From Euglena gracilis (lineage: Eukaryota > Euglenida > Euglenophyceae > Euglenales), in assembly GCA_039621445.1 (NCBI GenBank), contig CP154956.1, positions 24,044,743-24,108,742 on the forward strand: a DNA stretch of 64,000 bases, given 5' to 3'. Position numbers and translations under genes: made by a program. How positions within the stretch are numbered: the stretch's first letter is position 1; every line of letters starts with the position of its first letter. Shown here in pieces: positions 1 through 13,400 of the stretch. Below the pieces are notes generated by a model that was given only the letters and a program-made list of their open reading frames with translations, was not told the DNA's origin and ran no database searches.

Positions 1-1123
1 AAGTCGTTTTTTCCCCCCAAATGGACAATTAGCTAGATGGACCTTTTGTGAAATTGCAAATGTGGTCCATTGAGATGATGGATTTGCAGCAATTACGTGA
101 CATTTTATTCTTCATATTCAGCAACATTTTACACGATGATAATTTGGTTTATTTTTTAAAAAGCATGACAAAAAGGAACTGCCTTCTGAGCCTGAATTCA
201 GGCATCCATGCAACTGTGCAAACCAGCCATTTGCGTCATTGCTGTGGTCTGTTTGTGCAGTTGGCAAATGGTCGGTTTGCGCAAATGGACACACGGACCA
301 ACAATTTTTTTCAAGGTCAAAGTTTGGGGTATCAAGCGATCCACATGCGGAGGTTTGGTGTGTAAAGAGCAGTTCAAAAACATGGACCCGAACCCAAAGA
401 AGTGGGGGGAAAATGTGGCAATTTCGAAAGACAGCACAAAAGAAGCTCAAGTGCAAGTTTGGCTGCCGTTTTGGAAAATATATGCCATTGTCGTCCCGAG
501 GTTTTGATTTTTGAGGCCAAAGGTAAAACCCCTGTCTAAATATGACCCCACTCCCCGACGGGCCTTGAAATTCCGTCCAAATATAAAACTGGGGGTTTGA
601 CAGGAGCGGTTGAACCCCACCAAATAATATTCCCCCAAATGATATTCCTCCCCCCTGGGACCCAACTTTGGTAGCCCACCCTCCCATTGTTCACAGATCG
701 CCACAGAAAAAGATGAGTTTTCCTGGGAACTGGAAACATATTTTTGTGCAAATTCTACATGGACCACAATGTTCGGAATAAAAGCATAGGGAAAATATTA
801 AATTGCACATTTTTGAGACAAAATTTCCACCCACCCTGGGTTTTGATGGTGTTCAACATGGATACAATGCATATCGCGGTCAAAACTTGCTGCCCAAAAA
901 ATACAATTTGCCAAATAATGTTCCCAAAAAAATATTTCCCCCTCTGAGGGTGGACTTCGTCCGACCAAATAACGTTCCCGGGGGTGGATATTATTTGGGG
1001 GGTTACTTCAATGCTTCAGCCACTTCTAAAGCCCACCTGGTGAGGCGGGGAGCTGACTGAAAATCAGTCAGTCATCCCTCGGGGAGTAGGAAGCACAACT
1101 CAGGAATGGCGGATAGCAAGAAC
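1..1123. other. No gene seen; intron or intergenic DNA
   Basis: AT-rich sequence with short C runs and no codon-like GC-rich block. A copy of the dispersed C-run/TATAAA repeat lies at about 536-640 and a related stretch at 895-1005. Any downstream exons of the APC7-like gene are not visible here, so they either lie beyond base 1 or are lost. Confidence 0.6.
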
Positions 1124-1189
1124 CTTGCCTGAAAGGGCAGTGCTTGTCCCTATTTGACAGCAATCGCCGTTCTGCCGGCAATCAAACCC

Positions 1190-3531
1190 CGAACAGGTTC
1201 CACGCCGCCGGGCCCCGGCCGCGAGCGGCTGTACAGCCGTTTCACGGCGGTGGCGCTCTGCTCCAGCTGGGTGGGGGTCACCTCCAACAGGCCGCCCACG
1301 GCCTCCACGCAGAACGGGTTGAGGTGCAGCGCCGCCCGGTACGTGTCCGCCGCCGGCTCCCGCGACCCCCGCCGCCGGTAGCAGTTCGCCTTCGCCATCA
1401 GCACAAAGAGGGTGGGGCCGCCCCGCCATCCCGCCGCCGGACAGTGGATGGGCACCACAGGTGCGAAATAACTGTCATTTGCCGCATTTCCAAAAAAAAA
1501 TGAGTGATTTTTTTTTGGGGGGGGGCTGCCATAATCCCCGGAAACGGTCCTAAGTCAGGTCCCGGGTTGTTGAAAATGCACTCCAACCCAGAAAGGCGTA
1601 CAGGACGGCAAAGTCCCTTTGAGAGGAGGAAAACAGAGGGCAGGGAAGTCGCCGATGGCTTCGGGCAACCCCTTTCTTGATGGAGGCACAAAAGATAATC
1701 ATCCAAAGAGAATTCCCCCGCTGTATATTGGAGAATGGAGGACCAGTTTGGAGAGGGGGAAGCTTTACGCCTGAGCAATTGAATACTGTGCCGTTCAGTG
1801 GCCAGCGAACGTTCAGCATTGGGACCCTGCTCCTTCGTTTGAAGCCACTCTATTTGAAACCTGCAATTCCATTGGGGGGTTTAATGTGCAGAGACAAACC
1901 CCTGAACTCGAAGCCCACAGGGGCTGGGCTATTGGTTTAACCGGTCCAGACCCTGAAGGGAGCAGTGGCGTTAAATGGCACATGCCATTGATTGGGGAAC
2001 AGGGTTCACATACGAAGACCTGAGACGCGAACATCAAAAATCATACGCAAACATCATACTCCCTACTTAGCACATTCACTGATCACTTTGCGGAGCATGA
2101 AATGGCTGAAATCAAGACAAAATATGTGGTAAATTTCTCGCCTTCCTCACTGCAGCGGTGGGAACCCAGACGGCGGCGCGAGAGGTGTTCGGCTCCAGCT
2201 GGGAGTTCACGCCCACGTCCACCTTCTCCAGGTGCTCCAGCGCCTTGGAGGGGTCCTCCAGCTTGAGGTACGTCTGCGCAATCTTCGCCCGCAGCAAGCA
2301 CTCCGGGGTGGCCGACTTGGGGGGGCTGAGCGTCATCAGCCGCCGGTGGCTCTTCAGCACCGTCAGGGCGCAGGGGGCAGGGCACTGGAGGGGCGGGGAG
2401 GACCGCGGAGGGTGTCCCGATGCCGCCCATGTGACGGGTGGCACCGCAGGGGGGGGGGGACGCCGGCCAACAACGCGTCGGAACGGCCGAACACCGAAGT
2501 GGCCGGGCCCAAAAGAAGAAATGGATATGGCGCTTTGCAGTGCTGTGGGACGGGGGGGGGGGGGGCGGCACGAGGGCCACTGGCGCTTCGCCTCCAATGA
2601 AAGGCCGCTGACGGGCAGGGGCTTCGCAAACACACAGGGCCCCGCCCGGTGGAGCTGTAGTGCCCGAGGGCCCGGCGGGGCTCCCCGCCGCCCAGGAAGG
2701 CGTCGCCGCACGCCACGAGAGCGTCCACGTACAGGCCACTGGCATGCCCCGCGGCGGGCCCCCGCATCTGTGCCGCCAGCCGGGGCCGCACCGGAATGAG
2801 AAACAGCCGTTGCCTGCACACAAGCAGCCGTGGTACACCATACATATATGTATATGTGCATTGCATAATAAAATGATAAATCCCCCCAAATATAAAGTCC
2901 CCCCCAAATACAAAGCCTGCTGATGGTGCCATTCAGAAAAAAGCTGAAAAAGTGGGTGGATTTTTCAGAAATTGTCCAGAATTGCCTATTTTGGACAAAA
3001 ATGCATATTTTTGGGGTGAAATAGGGGGGTGCAGGGTGCACACAAAAATTTGATCCCCCCCAGATATAAAGCCCCCCTGAGGGTCTTGAAATCCCTCCCA
3101 AGTTTACAGCCGGGGGGCTTTATATTTGGGAGGAAAAACTAAACCCCCCGGGAGGGCTTTCTATTGGGGGGGGTATATATAATCCTGCCAGGATGTGTGA
3201 ACCCCTCCTGTGGTACCAAAAACTTGATGAAAAAAGTTGCAGTCAGAACAGCAGGTGTTGGTGGAAACGAGGGAGGGTCACAGGAACATGAGTGGAAGAC
3301 CAGCCAGCCGGCAAGCAACTTCTGTGGACATCATCAACAACTTTCGACGTGGCATTCAGGAGGGGCATGTCTGTGGGGGGACCTCCTCCCCTGCCCATTC
3401 CAGCCAGGCCGGGAGGTCACGACGCCCGCCACGAAGGAGGCGGACTTCCACTGGCTGGCCCCCAGCAGCCGGCGGGCCTCCGCCAGCAGGTCCTCCGCAT
3501 CGCCCGTCATGTGCGGGGCCACATACAGGCC
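1190..3531 (-). CDS. Anaphase-promoting complex subunit 7-like gene (N-terminal half, 4 exons seen)
   Basis: Four GC-rich minus-strand exons give a TPR-type protein resembling the start of animal and plant APC7, a scaffold subunit of the nuclear APC/C ubiquitin ligase. Exon A (3531 to about 3400) follows a TGTGCACAG acceptor and has an ATG at 3510; its LLAEARRLLGASQWKSASFV helix fits the first APC7 helices. Exon B (2813-2636) carries YVDALVACGDAFLGGGEPRR, the 'ADSLF..KEYRNA' TPR helix pair. Exon C (2384 to 2223 or 2211) carries AKIAQTYLKLEDPSKALEHL. Exon D (1471 to about 1190) carries PTLFVLMAKANCYRRRG and a further TPR helix. Acceptors are clear AG and some donors are GTGTGT or GTGAAC. The last donor and the C-terminal half of the family (about 565 residues in human) were not found. 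The identification rests on helix order and spacing, not on a search; another TPR protein is possible. Confidence 0.55.
3052..3135. repeat. C-run/TATAAA dispersed palindromic repeat
   Basis: Contains CCCCCC(A)GATATAAAGCCCCCC, then a conserved GGGTCTTGAAAT..CC core, then the inverted end with TTTATATTTGGGAGG. Related copies lie near 536-640, 2876-2925, 4158-4215 and 7010-7090. A sister version with ATATAAGA or ATATTGTA between the C runs occurs near 26690, 28030-28190, 32330-32410, 32580-32620, 38215-38260, 39180-39260 and 39435-39590. The ends are inverted and G/C-run-rich, so it could be a miniature transposon or a structure-forming sequence. Confidence 0.6.
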
Positions 3532-3536
3532 CTGTG

Positions 3537-3560
3537 CACACACACACACACACACACACA
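3537..3560. repeat. (CA)n microsatellite in intron
   Basis: About twelve CA units lie just upstream (minus-strand sense) of the first visible APC7-like exon. On the minus strand this is (TG)n running into the TGTGCACAG splice acceptor. Confidence 0.9.
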
Positions 3561-4214
3561 AAAACAACAATCGGTGGGCACAACCAGGCATCTCCAGCGA
3601 AGCCCAAAGGTTTGCCCATTCCAGGCCGTTCCAGGTCATTCCAGGCCATGTCAGGCCATTTTGACATAATGGGGGAGTGCAGTGGCCATAATTTTGGGTT
3701 GGATTTGAAACCAACAACTGCATCGGAAGTGCATACATGTTCAAAAACTAAAAAGTAATGCACATGAAAAACATTCATGAAAATGATGTAATTGGATGAT
3801 AATGTTGATGAAAGTTTAGCTCTGTGTAAAATTTTCAGGATGGGAGACTTTGTGATGAGAAAACCACTGGGAGATTTTAAAACAAAGCAAAAGCCTGAAA
3901 ATGCTGGAATAATTTTGGACACTCATATAGAAATCCTTTTTTTTGAAAATGCAACAAAAGCTTGAACATCGGTTCTTCCGACAAAATATGAAAATGGAAA
4001 AGTCCAACCGTTTCCCATTATTTTTCATCAAACTCAGTGCCAGGGGCAAAAGCAGAGAAAGTAATATACGTTTCGGAAAAGCAACTTAGCCCGTAATTCT
4101 CACCAGCAGAAGGTAAGTGCTTGTGGGCGCGCTCTAGGTTGGTGAATTTACTAAGCCCCAAATGTACCTCCTCCCAAACTTAAAACCCCCTAGGGGCCTT
4201 GAAATTCCACCCAA

Positions 4215-4266
4215 ATAAATAATAATAATAAACAATAATAATAACAATAATAATAATAATAAACAA

Positions 4267-4354
<88 letters not shown>

Positions 4355-4373
4355 TAATAATAATAACAACAAC

Positions 4374-4460
<87 letters not shown>
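4215..4460. repeat. (TAA)n microsatellite
   Basis: About 245 bp of TAA units with a few CAA and TA slips. The poly-Leu, poly-Tyr and poly-Ile frames through it are artefacts. Confidence 0.95.
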
Positions 4461-4461
<1 letters not shown>

Positions 4462-4576
4462 GTGTGCCATACGGCAGTCAGTATTTCTGTTAAAACAGAA
4501 ATGAAGGGGTACGCTTATTATTTCTATTCGAGGGCCGTCCAGGAGATGTTGTACCCCAGGGTCCTTCTTGGCTGAC

Positions 4577-6060
4577 CCATCCGTTTTGGGTAATTCTCAT
4601 AAAATCGATTTTTTGGCCCCCGCAAGGCTAAAAAACGGCCAAATCCTGTGGGAACCCCTTTTTGCCACCCCCGTACGGGCCCCAGAACGGTCCGGAGGGG
4701 CCGGGGGTATGTGGGGTGTATACAGGCCACTTGGGGGTCCCCCATGGTTGGTTTGGGTCCCCGGGTGGGTCCGTGCAGTTCCCCATCCGTTTTGGGTAAT
4801 TTCAAAAAATCGATTTTTTGGCCCCCGCAAGGCTGAAAAACGGCTAAGTCCTGTGGGAACCCCTTTTTGCCACCCCCGTACGGGCCCCAGAACGGTCCGG
4901 AGGGGCCGGGGGTAGGTGGGGTGTATGCAGGCCACTGGGGTCCGGGGTCCCCCACCGGGGTCCCCCATGGTTGGTTTGGGTCCGTGCAGTTCCCCATCCG
5001 TTTTGGGTAATTTTCAAAAATTCGATTTTTTGGCCCCCGCAAGGCTAAAAAACAGCTAAGTCCTGTGGGAACCCCTTTTTGCCACCCCAGTACAGGCACC
5101 AGAACAGTCCGGAGGGGCCGGGGGTATGTGGGGTGTATACAGGCCACTTGGGGGTCCCCCATGGTTGGTTTGGGTCCCCGGGTGGGTCCGTGCAGTTCCC
5201 CATCCGTTTTGGGTAATTTTCAAAAAATCGATTTTTTGGCCCCCGCAAGGCTAAAAAACGGCCAAATCCTGTGGGAACCCCTTTTTGCCACCCCCGTAGG
5301 GGCCCCAAAACGGTCCGGAGGGGCCGGAGGTATGTGGGGTGTATACAGGCCACTTGGGGGTCCCCCATGGTTGGTTTGGGTCCCCGGGTGGGTCCGTGCA
5401 GTTCCCCATCCGTTTTGGGTAATTTTCAAAAAATCGATTTTTTTTTGCCCCCGCAAGGCTGAAAAACGGCCAAGTCCTGTGGGAACCCCTTTTGGCCACC
5501 CCCGTTCGGGCCCCAGAACGGTCCGGAGGGGCCGGGGGTATGTGGGGTGTATACAGGCCACTTGGGGGTCCCCCATGGTTGGTTTGGGTCCCCGGGTGGG
5601 TCCGTGCAGTTCCCCATCCGTTTTGGGTAATTTTCAAAACTTCGATTTTTTGGCCCCCGCAAGGCTAAAAAACAGGTAAGTCCTGTGGGAACCCCTTTTT
5701 GCCACCCCAGTACGGGCACCAGAACAGTCCGGAGGGGCCGGGGGTATGTGGGGTGTATACAGGCCACTTGGGGGTCCCCCATGGTTGGTTTGGGTCCCCG
5801 GGTGGGTCCGTGTAGTTCCCCATCCGTTTTGGGTAATTTTCAAAAAATCGATTTTTTGGCCCCCGCAAGACTGAAAAACGGCCAAGTCCTGTGGGAACCC
5901 CTTTTTGCCACCCCCGTTCGGGCCCCAGAACGGTCCGGAGGGGCCGGGGGTATGCGGGGTGTATACAGGCCACTTGGGGGTCCCCCATGGTTGGTTTGGG
6001 TCCCCGGGTGGGTCCGTGTAGTTCCCCATCCGTTTTGGGTAATTTTCAAAAAATCGATTT
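4577..6060. repeat. ~207-bp tandem repeat, about 7 copies
   Basis: Each unit begins near CCATCCGTTTTGGGTAATTT (starts at about 4577, 4783, 4993, 5200, 5407, 5617, 5819 and 6027). Spacing varies from 202 to 210 bp. Frames stay open on both strands across units, giving ORFs up to about 300 codons, but the unit length is not a fixed multiple of three and the peptides match nothing I recognise. I treat them as non-coding. Confidence 0.9.
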
Positions 6061-6266
6061 TTGGACCCTTTACACATGGGCTGCAGGCCCCCGAAAACGC
6101 TCGTCGACAAATTTGGGGTCCAACCCCCAGTTGCACCCACCTACGTGTGCAGTCGCGACCCGGGACCCATGCCATACAACGGGGGGACCCCCTTTCCTTG
6201 GGAGACTTTTACATCAGATCGGGTCGACCGACTGTCATATCGCGGGAAAACTCTTTATTATTATTT

Positions 6267-6482
<216 letters not shown>

Positions 6483-6664
6483 CTTAGGAGTCCCCTATTT
6501 TTGGCCCGTGGCGGCTCCTACCGGGTCGGTCCCGACACCTACCCCCCCCCGTTTGGGGTCTGGCCACTCTCAATGCGCTAGGTCCCGAACCCTGGTGGAA
6601 CAGCGTACCTATACCTACTGGGGTGAACCACCCCCCGAATAGAAATAATAAGCGTATAAGCGTA

Positions 6665-6812
<148 letters not shown>

Positions 6813-9800
6813 ATACCCTCAAAGGAAAGGCTGACAGGCACCGCGTGAGCGGCGAGAGACAGCAAAAAATCTCAATAATTTTTCATCCTTTCGTGATAAA
6901 TTTTGGTCATGAGGCTTATTTAAAAAAAAAATGGTGAAATTTGGGCAAATTGGGGGCAAAATTCACACACACTTTTGTTGCGAAAGCATGGTTTTCCTGT
7001 CAAAATGTAAATGCCCCAAATATGAAACCCCCCGCAGGGTCTTGAAATTCCCACCCAAATATAAAACTGGGGGTGTTCTATTGGGGGGGATTGCTCGTAA
7101 CACACAATTGACTCTTAAATAAGGGCCAACAAAATATCTCGTTTGTGATGCAAGAAAACCAAAATTTTGTTTAATGACTTTCTTTGCTTGCTAACAGTTG
7201 GCAATCCAAAAGTAACTTCAAGCGACCTAAAGAGCCCAGAATGGCCGAAAAATTACAAATATTGCTCAAAATAAAAAGTGTTTGGTTTCAACTTCAAATT
7301 ACAAACTTTTATTTTGACTGAAGGCGCTTGCTGTTAGGAGCTTTTTTTTCTCTCAGCATTTGACTTCCGAAGAAGTCCACACACATAGCAGTTGAACATC
7401 TCATGGTCATTTAAAGTTTTCAGAACACGTTTTTTTTTACTTTTATGCCATTGGAGGCCATTTTGGAGAATTTTGGCTTCGGCTACCCGGACACAACCCC
7501 TCGTTGCTGGACTCCAGGGTGGGTCTTTGAAGTTCTTCTGGGCCCAAGTCCCGTTCTGGGTCATAGGGGGGGGGGTCAACTCCCCCACCACCACCTAATA
7601 CAGTTTCCGGGATTCCCGCCCAGCCCTGCCAAGACCCAAAACGTCACCTTGGCCAAGAGAACGACAAACCTGAACAAGAGTGATGGACCTGTTCTGGAAA
7701 TCAAGATCATCAACCATCAATATGTGATCCGATTAATTCATCAGATACTTCCGGGGAACTTGATGAATTCCGGGGAGGTCAGTCTGTTCTGTTCTCTTGC
7801 AAAACCTGGAAACAAGTTTGATCGTGTCAGGCGCCTGGATGATCCGCCAACCGGGACAGTTCTTAAGACCCCAATGGGGAGGGGTCCCCTCACCCAACCA
7901 GCCTGGGGTGGGATGGGGGAAGGGGCAGTAACCCTAAAAAATTGGGCCATCTGAAAGCCTTTCCCAACAAAAAATTCACGGTCTTTCCTGCTGGCCCAGG
8001 TCCCCACAGTCCACAGGGTGGACCCCCCTGAGGCGTTGTGGGTCACGACCCCACCCACCCACAATAAGGTTTCCAGGATCTCCATTCACCTTTGCTTCTG
8101 AAGAGTGGGTGGGGCACAGAGTCTCTTTAAAAAAAAATCATGGTTCAGGCGGGTGTAATCTTGCGCGCATGGCAAGAGTCGAAATCGCTTGCTGAGGGGC
8201 AGCGTCCCATTAAAATGTGGCAAACATGGTCCCAAAGGCTCGATGATCATCCCTTGAAAAGGCGTGGTTTCACCAATGAACGATTTTTTCCCTCGGGGAG
8301 GGGAGTGGGGTCTGGGTTCTCGTGTACATTGCATTCTCCTTGGTTTTTCAGTGTTTGTAATCCTTTTTTGCATGTGAGAATGGTGAGAATGGATCTAACT
8401 GGAGGAAAAAGTCCAATCCATAAACCATAGGCGCAAAACCTTTCAAAAAAATATATATATGTGTCTGGCCTGAAAAAGCATTCTCCTGAATACATCTGTG
8501 GGGGGCATTCAATGCAAGTCAAGAATTCAACTCCGCACCTGTGGGCAGGCTGCCATGGCACGTGTACGCCCCGAGCCAATCGGAGCGTAGGGGTGCATAG
8601 CTGCCGAAGCACAGCTGGAGCGTCGATGACGGAAAGAAAGGTTATGGATAGAGGTGAGCTCTACAGGAATACAAGTGGTAAAATGTTGACGTCTGGAGGC
8701 GACGAAAGCTGGGCTCCAAAAACACTCTAAACATGTTTCTGGGAAACTGGGCAGAGTGGGAAAGCCGGGGTCTCAATGTATTAACGCCAAACAAAACCAT
8801 TTTGACCTCTTTTCAAAAAAAAATCCGCGCTTTGCACCAAAAAAATCGACTCTTCTTGGTTGTGCCGGGGTGACTCAATATTCATTCTGGTTTTTTCCCT
8901 GAGGTAATATCCCCCCCCAAAAATAGACCCCCCCCCCTGACGGCGCGAAGAGCCGGGGACGGTGAAACTTTTCCCTAACACATCCCCAAAAACCCCAACT
9001 TCACACACAAAGATGATGAAACTCAAGATTTTTTTCGGATTTTTGAAGTGCAAAAAAAACATGGTAAATGTCAACTTATACTGATTTACCCATGGCACGA
9101 AATGCCGAAAGAAAAAAAATTAGTGTTTTTGGGAACCTGAAAAATGATGCCTTTCCAGTCCCAGGTGGATCAAAAGAAATATAAAAATAAGACCCCCCAA
9201 AAAAATAAGACCCCCCTGGAGGTTTCCAGCAACAGACCCAAAAACAAGACCTGGGTCTTATTTTGTGGGGGGAGAGGGTTCGGTCTGCAGCCCAGCTGGG
9301 GGTTGCTGGGGGAAAAAATGCTGCCTGGCTGGACCATCGGGAGTTGGGTTCTGTGACTTAAAAAGTGCTCCTGCTGATAAATCCCCTGGGTGAAGTAAAA
9401 TGAAAAAAGCTGGAGACTTTTTTCCAAACCCAACCTCACCGAAATGATTTGCAATTCTTAAGTGACCGACTTGTTCGCATTTTTGACGAACTTTGTCAAA
9501 AAAAGGCATTTTTGTTATTCTGGGCCATGTAGGGGGACTTAGGGGGGATCAGATTCGACCAACAATTTCTTGACTTGTAAATTCCCCACTTACCCCCCCA
9601 CTTCCCCAACCAAACAAACCAGACCAACTTTATAAGTGGAGGGGATGTCGGAAAAAAAAATTCGAGAAGCAAAATGCAGTGGGCTGTCGCGTGCCGCCAC
9701 CTCCTTTTTCTGAAGTGTGCGCTCCATCGCTGCAAGGCAGGGGACGGGAGGCACGACCACAGGGGACGAGGGTGGGGCAAAGGGATATTTTAAAGGCCAG

Positions 9801-10417
9801 GGGGGGGGGGGAGGGGTCTGGGGAACCACTTTTGGGGTGAATTGGGGTCAAAAGTATTTTTGGTACTTCGCTCCGAAAAAGTTCAGAAATGGCCAAAACC
9901 CCGCCTCCGGGGGGGACCCACAAAACCCCTTGGGGTAAACACCAACAAACTCGCACTTAAGCTTTTTTCCTTTTTGAAGTGGGCATTTGCCCAAATCGAC
10001 ATCTTTTTTGGCTCCCAAAAAAACCAACTTATGCGAGCAGGATGGATGGTGAGGCCCCAGGACGGGGATGAGGAAGAAGGGATTTGTCAGTTAGGGTGTC
10101 ACCACAACAGTACCACAACAGCTGGGGGTTTAGAACCTTCCAACGAAAGTACCGGGAGTGACAGGGCCAAAAATGACAATTCGCTCGAATCCATGTTGCC
10201 ATGCTCCATTTTGCTCAAAGTTCTCCCAACGCCAGCGCCAAAATCAAAAATTTCGCCATGTGCGAAAATGCGCACACCGACCAAAAGAAACCTCAAGTGC
10301 AAGAGTTTGGCCGCCTGAGAACCACTCTGGGGGGGTGGAACCCCCCTCCTGGGCGGTGTCCAAATTAAAAAAAAAAACATCCCTGGCGGGGACAACGGCC
10401 TGGGCCATCGTGGTCCA
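6813..10417. other. No gene seen; dispersed repeats
   Basis: No exon-like GC-rich reading block with splice sites. Frames over 7445-7954 are open but show no recognisable domain. The stretch holds a C-run/TATAAA repeat (7010-7090) and a dispersed repeat at 8930-9260. Confidence 0.5.
8930..9260. repeat. Dispersed ~330-bp repeat (copy 1)
   Basis: Closely parallels 22295-22630. Both have a 'gacggcgc..gccgggg' mini-hairpin, a 'ttcacacacaaa.atgatga' block, 'agtgtttttgggaacctgaaaa', then 'aataagaccccccc.. ggaggtttccagcaac' and 'acctgggtctta'. No coding potential is seen. Confidence 0.7.
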
Positions 10418-13400
10418 TCATGGTGGCCGCTCCCGCTCCGCCAGGAGGCGGTCGCACAGGACGAGGAGCTCCGTCACGTCGCCCGCCTGGCGGCCGAGCC
10501 ACTCGTCCACGGCGGCCGCTACGCTGGCGACGGGCTGCTGGGCGCCGGCGGGCACAACGCCGTGGGCGACGCACGTCGCCGGTTGCAGGGGGAGGACCAG
10601 GGCGGGCGGAGCGGGATATGGGGGAGCAACAGGGCTCAATATAAGGGCAGGCAGGCAGGTCGGACCCCCACCAGTCTGCCAGGACGAAATTTTTGAATCC
10701 CAAAATCGACCGAAAATGTCGTTTTGGGGCATTTTTGTGTAAAAAATTTGACGACAAAATTCCGGCGCAATTGCCGGAAGGGGAAAATTTGACCTTTTGG
10801 AGGGGTCCAAAGCACACCCTCCTGGGCTATTACCGTAGCAGGTGGGAGGTCCAGACCATACATTCACTTTTCCCCGTGCCCAACCCCACCCACCCATTCT
10901 TCTTGAAAAACCACCCAAACATGACATGAGCAGGGGGGAACCCTTCCACCTAAACAGTGGCGAGGACTGGGTGAACGATTTTCGGCCCGACGCAAAGCGC
11001 CGGGCCGAAAAAATTCACCCCAAAAAAATGCCAAAAGTGCATTTTGGGCACTTTTTGGGCAAAAATTGTCAAAAAGGCACAAAAATTTCGGCTCAGAGCG
11101 CCGGAAGGAAAAATTGACCTTTTTGGGGGTAGGGGGGGGGGTCCCAGGTTCCCCCTCCTGGGGTTTGTCCGGATCCACCTTGGCAGGTGGGGTCCGGACC
11201 CCCCCCCCTCTGGTCCAGGAGGGGGGCACCCCACTAAACCCCGTATCCCTCCTTATATCAAACCCTGGGTTCAACCCACCCAGCCAACCAACCAAAACCC
11301 ACCTAAAATCGACTAAAACCCTCAAAAAAAGTTCAGGTCGGCCTATGGCCAGCCGGATCAATCCCCGAGGGGTGCACCATTCCAGGGCACCCCCTCGGGT
11401 GGGTCCAGCAGCTCCAGCCAAGGTGTTTGCTTAAGGACCACCCATGGGGGGGGGGGGGGAGCTCACAGGCTGGAAAATTTGGGCTGGCTGGGAAAAAAGC
11501 TGCTGGCTGACCCACCCCATGGAGTTGCCCCAGCTGGAACCAGGTCCGACCTGGAGTTGAACCAGGTTTCAAACAAGCTCGAAACAAAAAAAAATGCCCA
11601 AAAAACCCCTGCCAATTATGCAGAAGGTGGATTTTATGACCCAAAATGTGCCCTGGCCAACTCAAATCCGACCCATTTTGCCCATTTTTTTTGCTCATTT
11701 TGCAACAGTGACAGTGAAAAGTCCAAAAGTGAAAAATCTGTTACTGTCCAGCCGCCCTTTGGACGGCTGCAAAATAAAATAAAATCGTCGATGGGGAGAG
11801 GGGGGGTCTGGAGGCTGGCTGACTTGATACCCCCCCCCCTGGGGGTGAGCTCGCCGTTTATTGAAATTTTCCAAATCTATTGACATCATCAACACATAAA
11901 AATACAAACATAAAAATATGACGAAACTAAATACATTGGATTCGATTTGCAAGTATGATAATAATGGAGCCCTTCAGAGAAAATTTCAAGTGTCCCACTG
12001 TGTGTGGGGGATTTTGTCAAGCCGAAGGTTGACCCTGCCCATCCCAAGTGCCGCCTACCTCCGTCAACTGCTTTGAGTCTGCTTTCAACTTTGCACCATC
12101 AACACACCGTGGAAGCTGGCCTTTGCAGATGACGGCAAGGACCACACCACCCACCCCGTTCCAATCTCCAACCAAGGGGGTAAATGCCCAAAAAGTCCAA
12201 AAGGGTGCCCAAAAAACCACATCAGCTGTCCATAAAAACTGACCCAAGCGGGAGTCCTCCCCCCGCAACGCGCCATCAGCAGGCTGTGCGCCGCGTCCAG
12301 CTCCTTCTGAGTGACGTTCCTCTCGCAGGCCAACTCCTGCTTCAGCGAGGCCAGCCGAGCCTCTCGCTCCTGCACCTGAGGCAGGGGCGAGTCGGTTGGC
12401 GACCGATGTCCCACTGTGAATTCCATCTGTCCGTATCAAAGCCTTTGGGGATGCGGTGCCTGCGCAAGAAATGCGACAGCGGGCGGGTGTTGCCAGGGGT
12501 GCAAGTATGCACACGGACAGCTGCACGGCAAACAAAACTACTGAGTTGCAAAAAAGGCACACATGTCCTGGGAAGTTTTTACAGGCATTTTCTGTGGTGC
12601 TTTTTGAGGGGGGAAAATGCACCCGTACAATCTGTTCTGTGTGTTTTCTTGCAGTTTCTGGAACACTTTCACTGGAAATTTTCTTCAAACAGAATTTTGC
12701 ACTCTCTTAAGGTGTTTGCATTTCAGAGGTTGAGAGACAGGAGGCGGGGATTGTGGAAAAAGTGCAGAAAAATTGAAATAAGGATTTCTGATGGATGGGG
12801 ACAGGCATTTGCTTAAGGACCCCCGGGGGGGGGTACTGGCTAACCAATCGTCTAAACACTGGAAAAAATGGACTAGCTAGAACCCCCTCCCCCGGGGGGG
12901 GGGGAGTCTGGGGGTTCCCAGGACTGGAAAAAAAATTTTCCCCCGGCGCTGTGCGCCAGAGGAAAAATGAGGTTTTTAATAGGTTTTTCCCAACCCCCCC
13001 CCCCCCCGGGGGGGGAACTGCAATCCCTGAAACAAAAGCCTGAAGGGGACAGGGAAAAAAATGGCTTCCTCCTTCCTTTTTAAATATTCAAAAACACAAC
13101 CTTTTGTAATTTTGGGAACATAATGCCTCCAAAAATTTGGAATTCAAAAAAATCCGTGAATGCAAACAAAATGAAATGACAAAAGTTTGGTCGCAAAGGA
13201 GAATCTGGTCCAGAATGCGGATTTTTTTCAAAATCGAAATCATTTCCTGCAAAAACGGGAACCCCCCCTTTAAAAAAAACCGCAAATTTCGCCAAAATTG
13301 GCAAATTTTGGCAAAATTTGCAAAAAAAAATGTAAATTTTGCAAAACCTGCAAGTAAAAAAAAAGCACCCTTGTGGACTATTTGAGCAATGGCTGGACTT

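Noticed and set aside
7445-7954. 169-codon plus ORF
   Set aside because: No domain, mixed composition and no splice-site support. It is probably open by chance.
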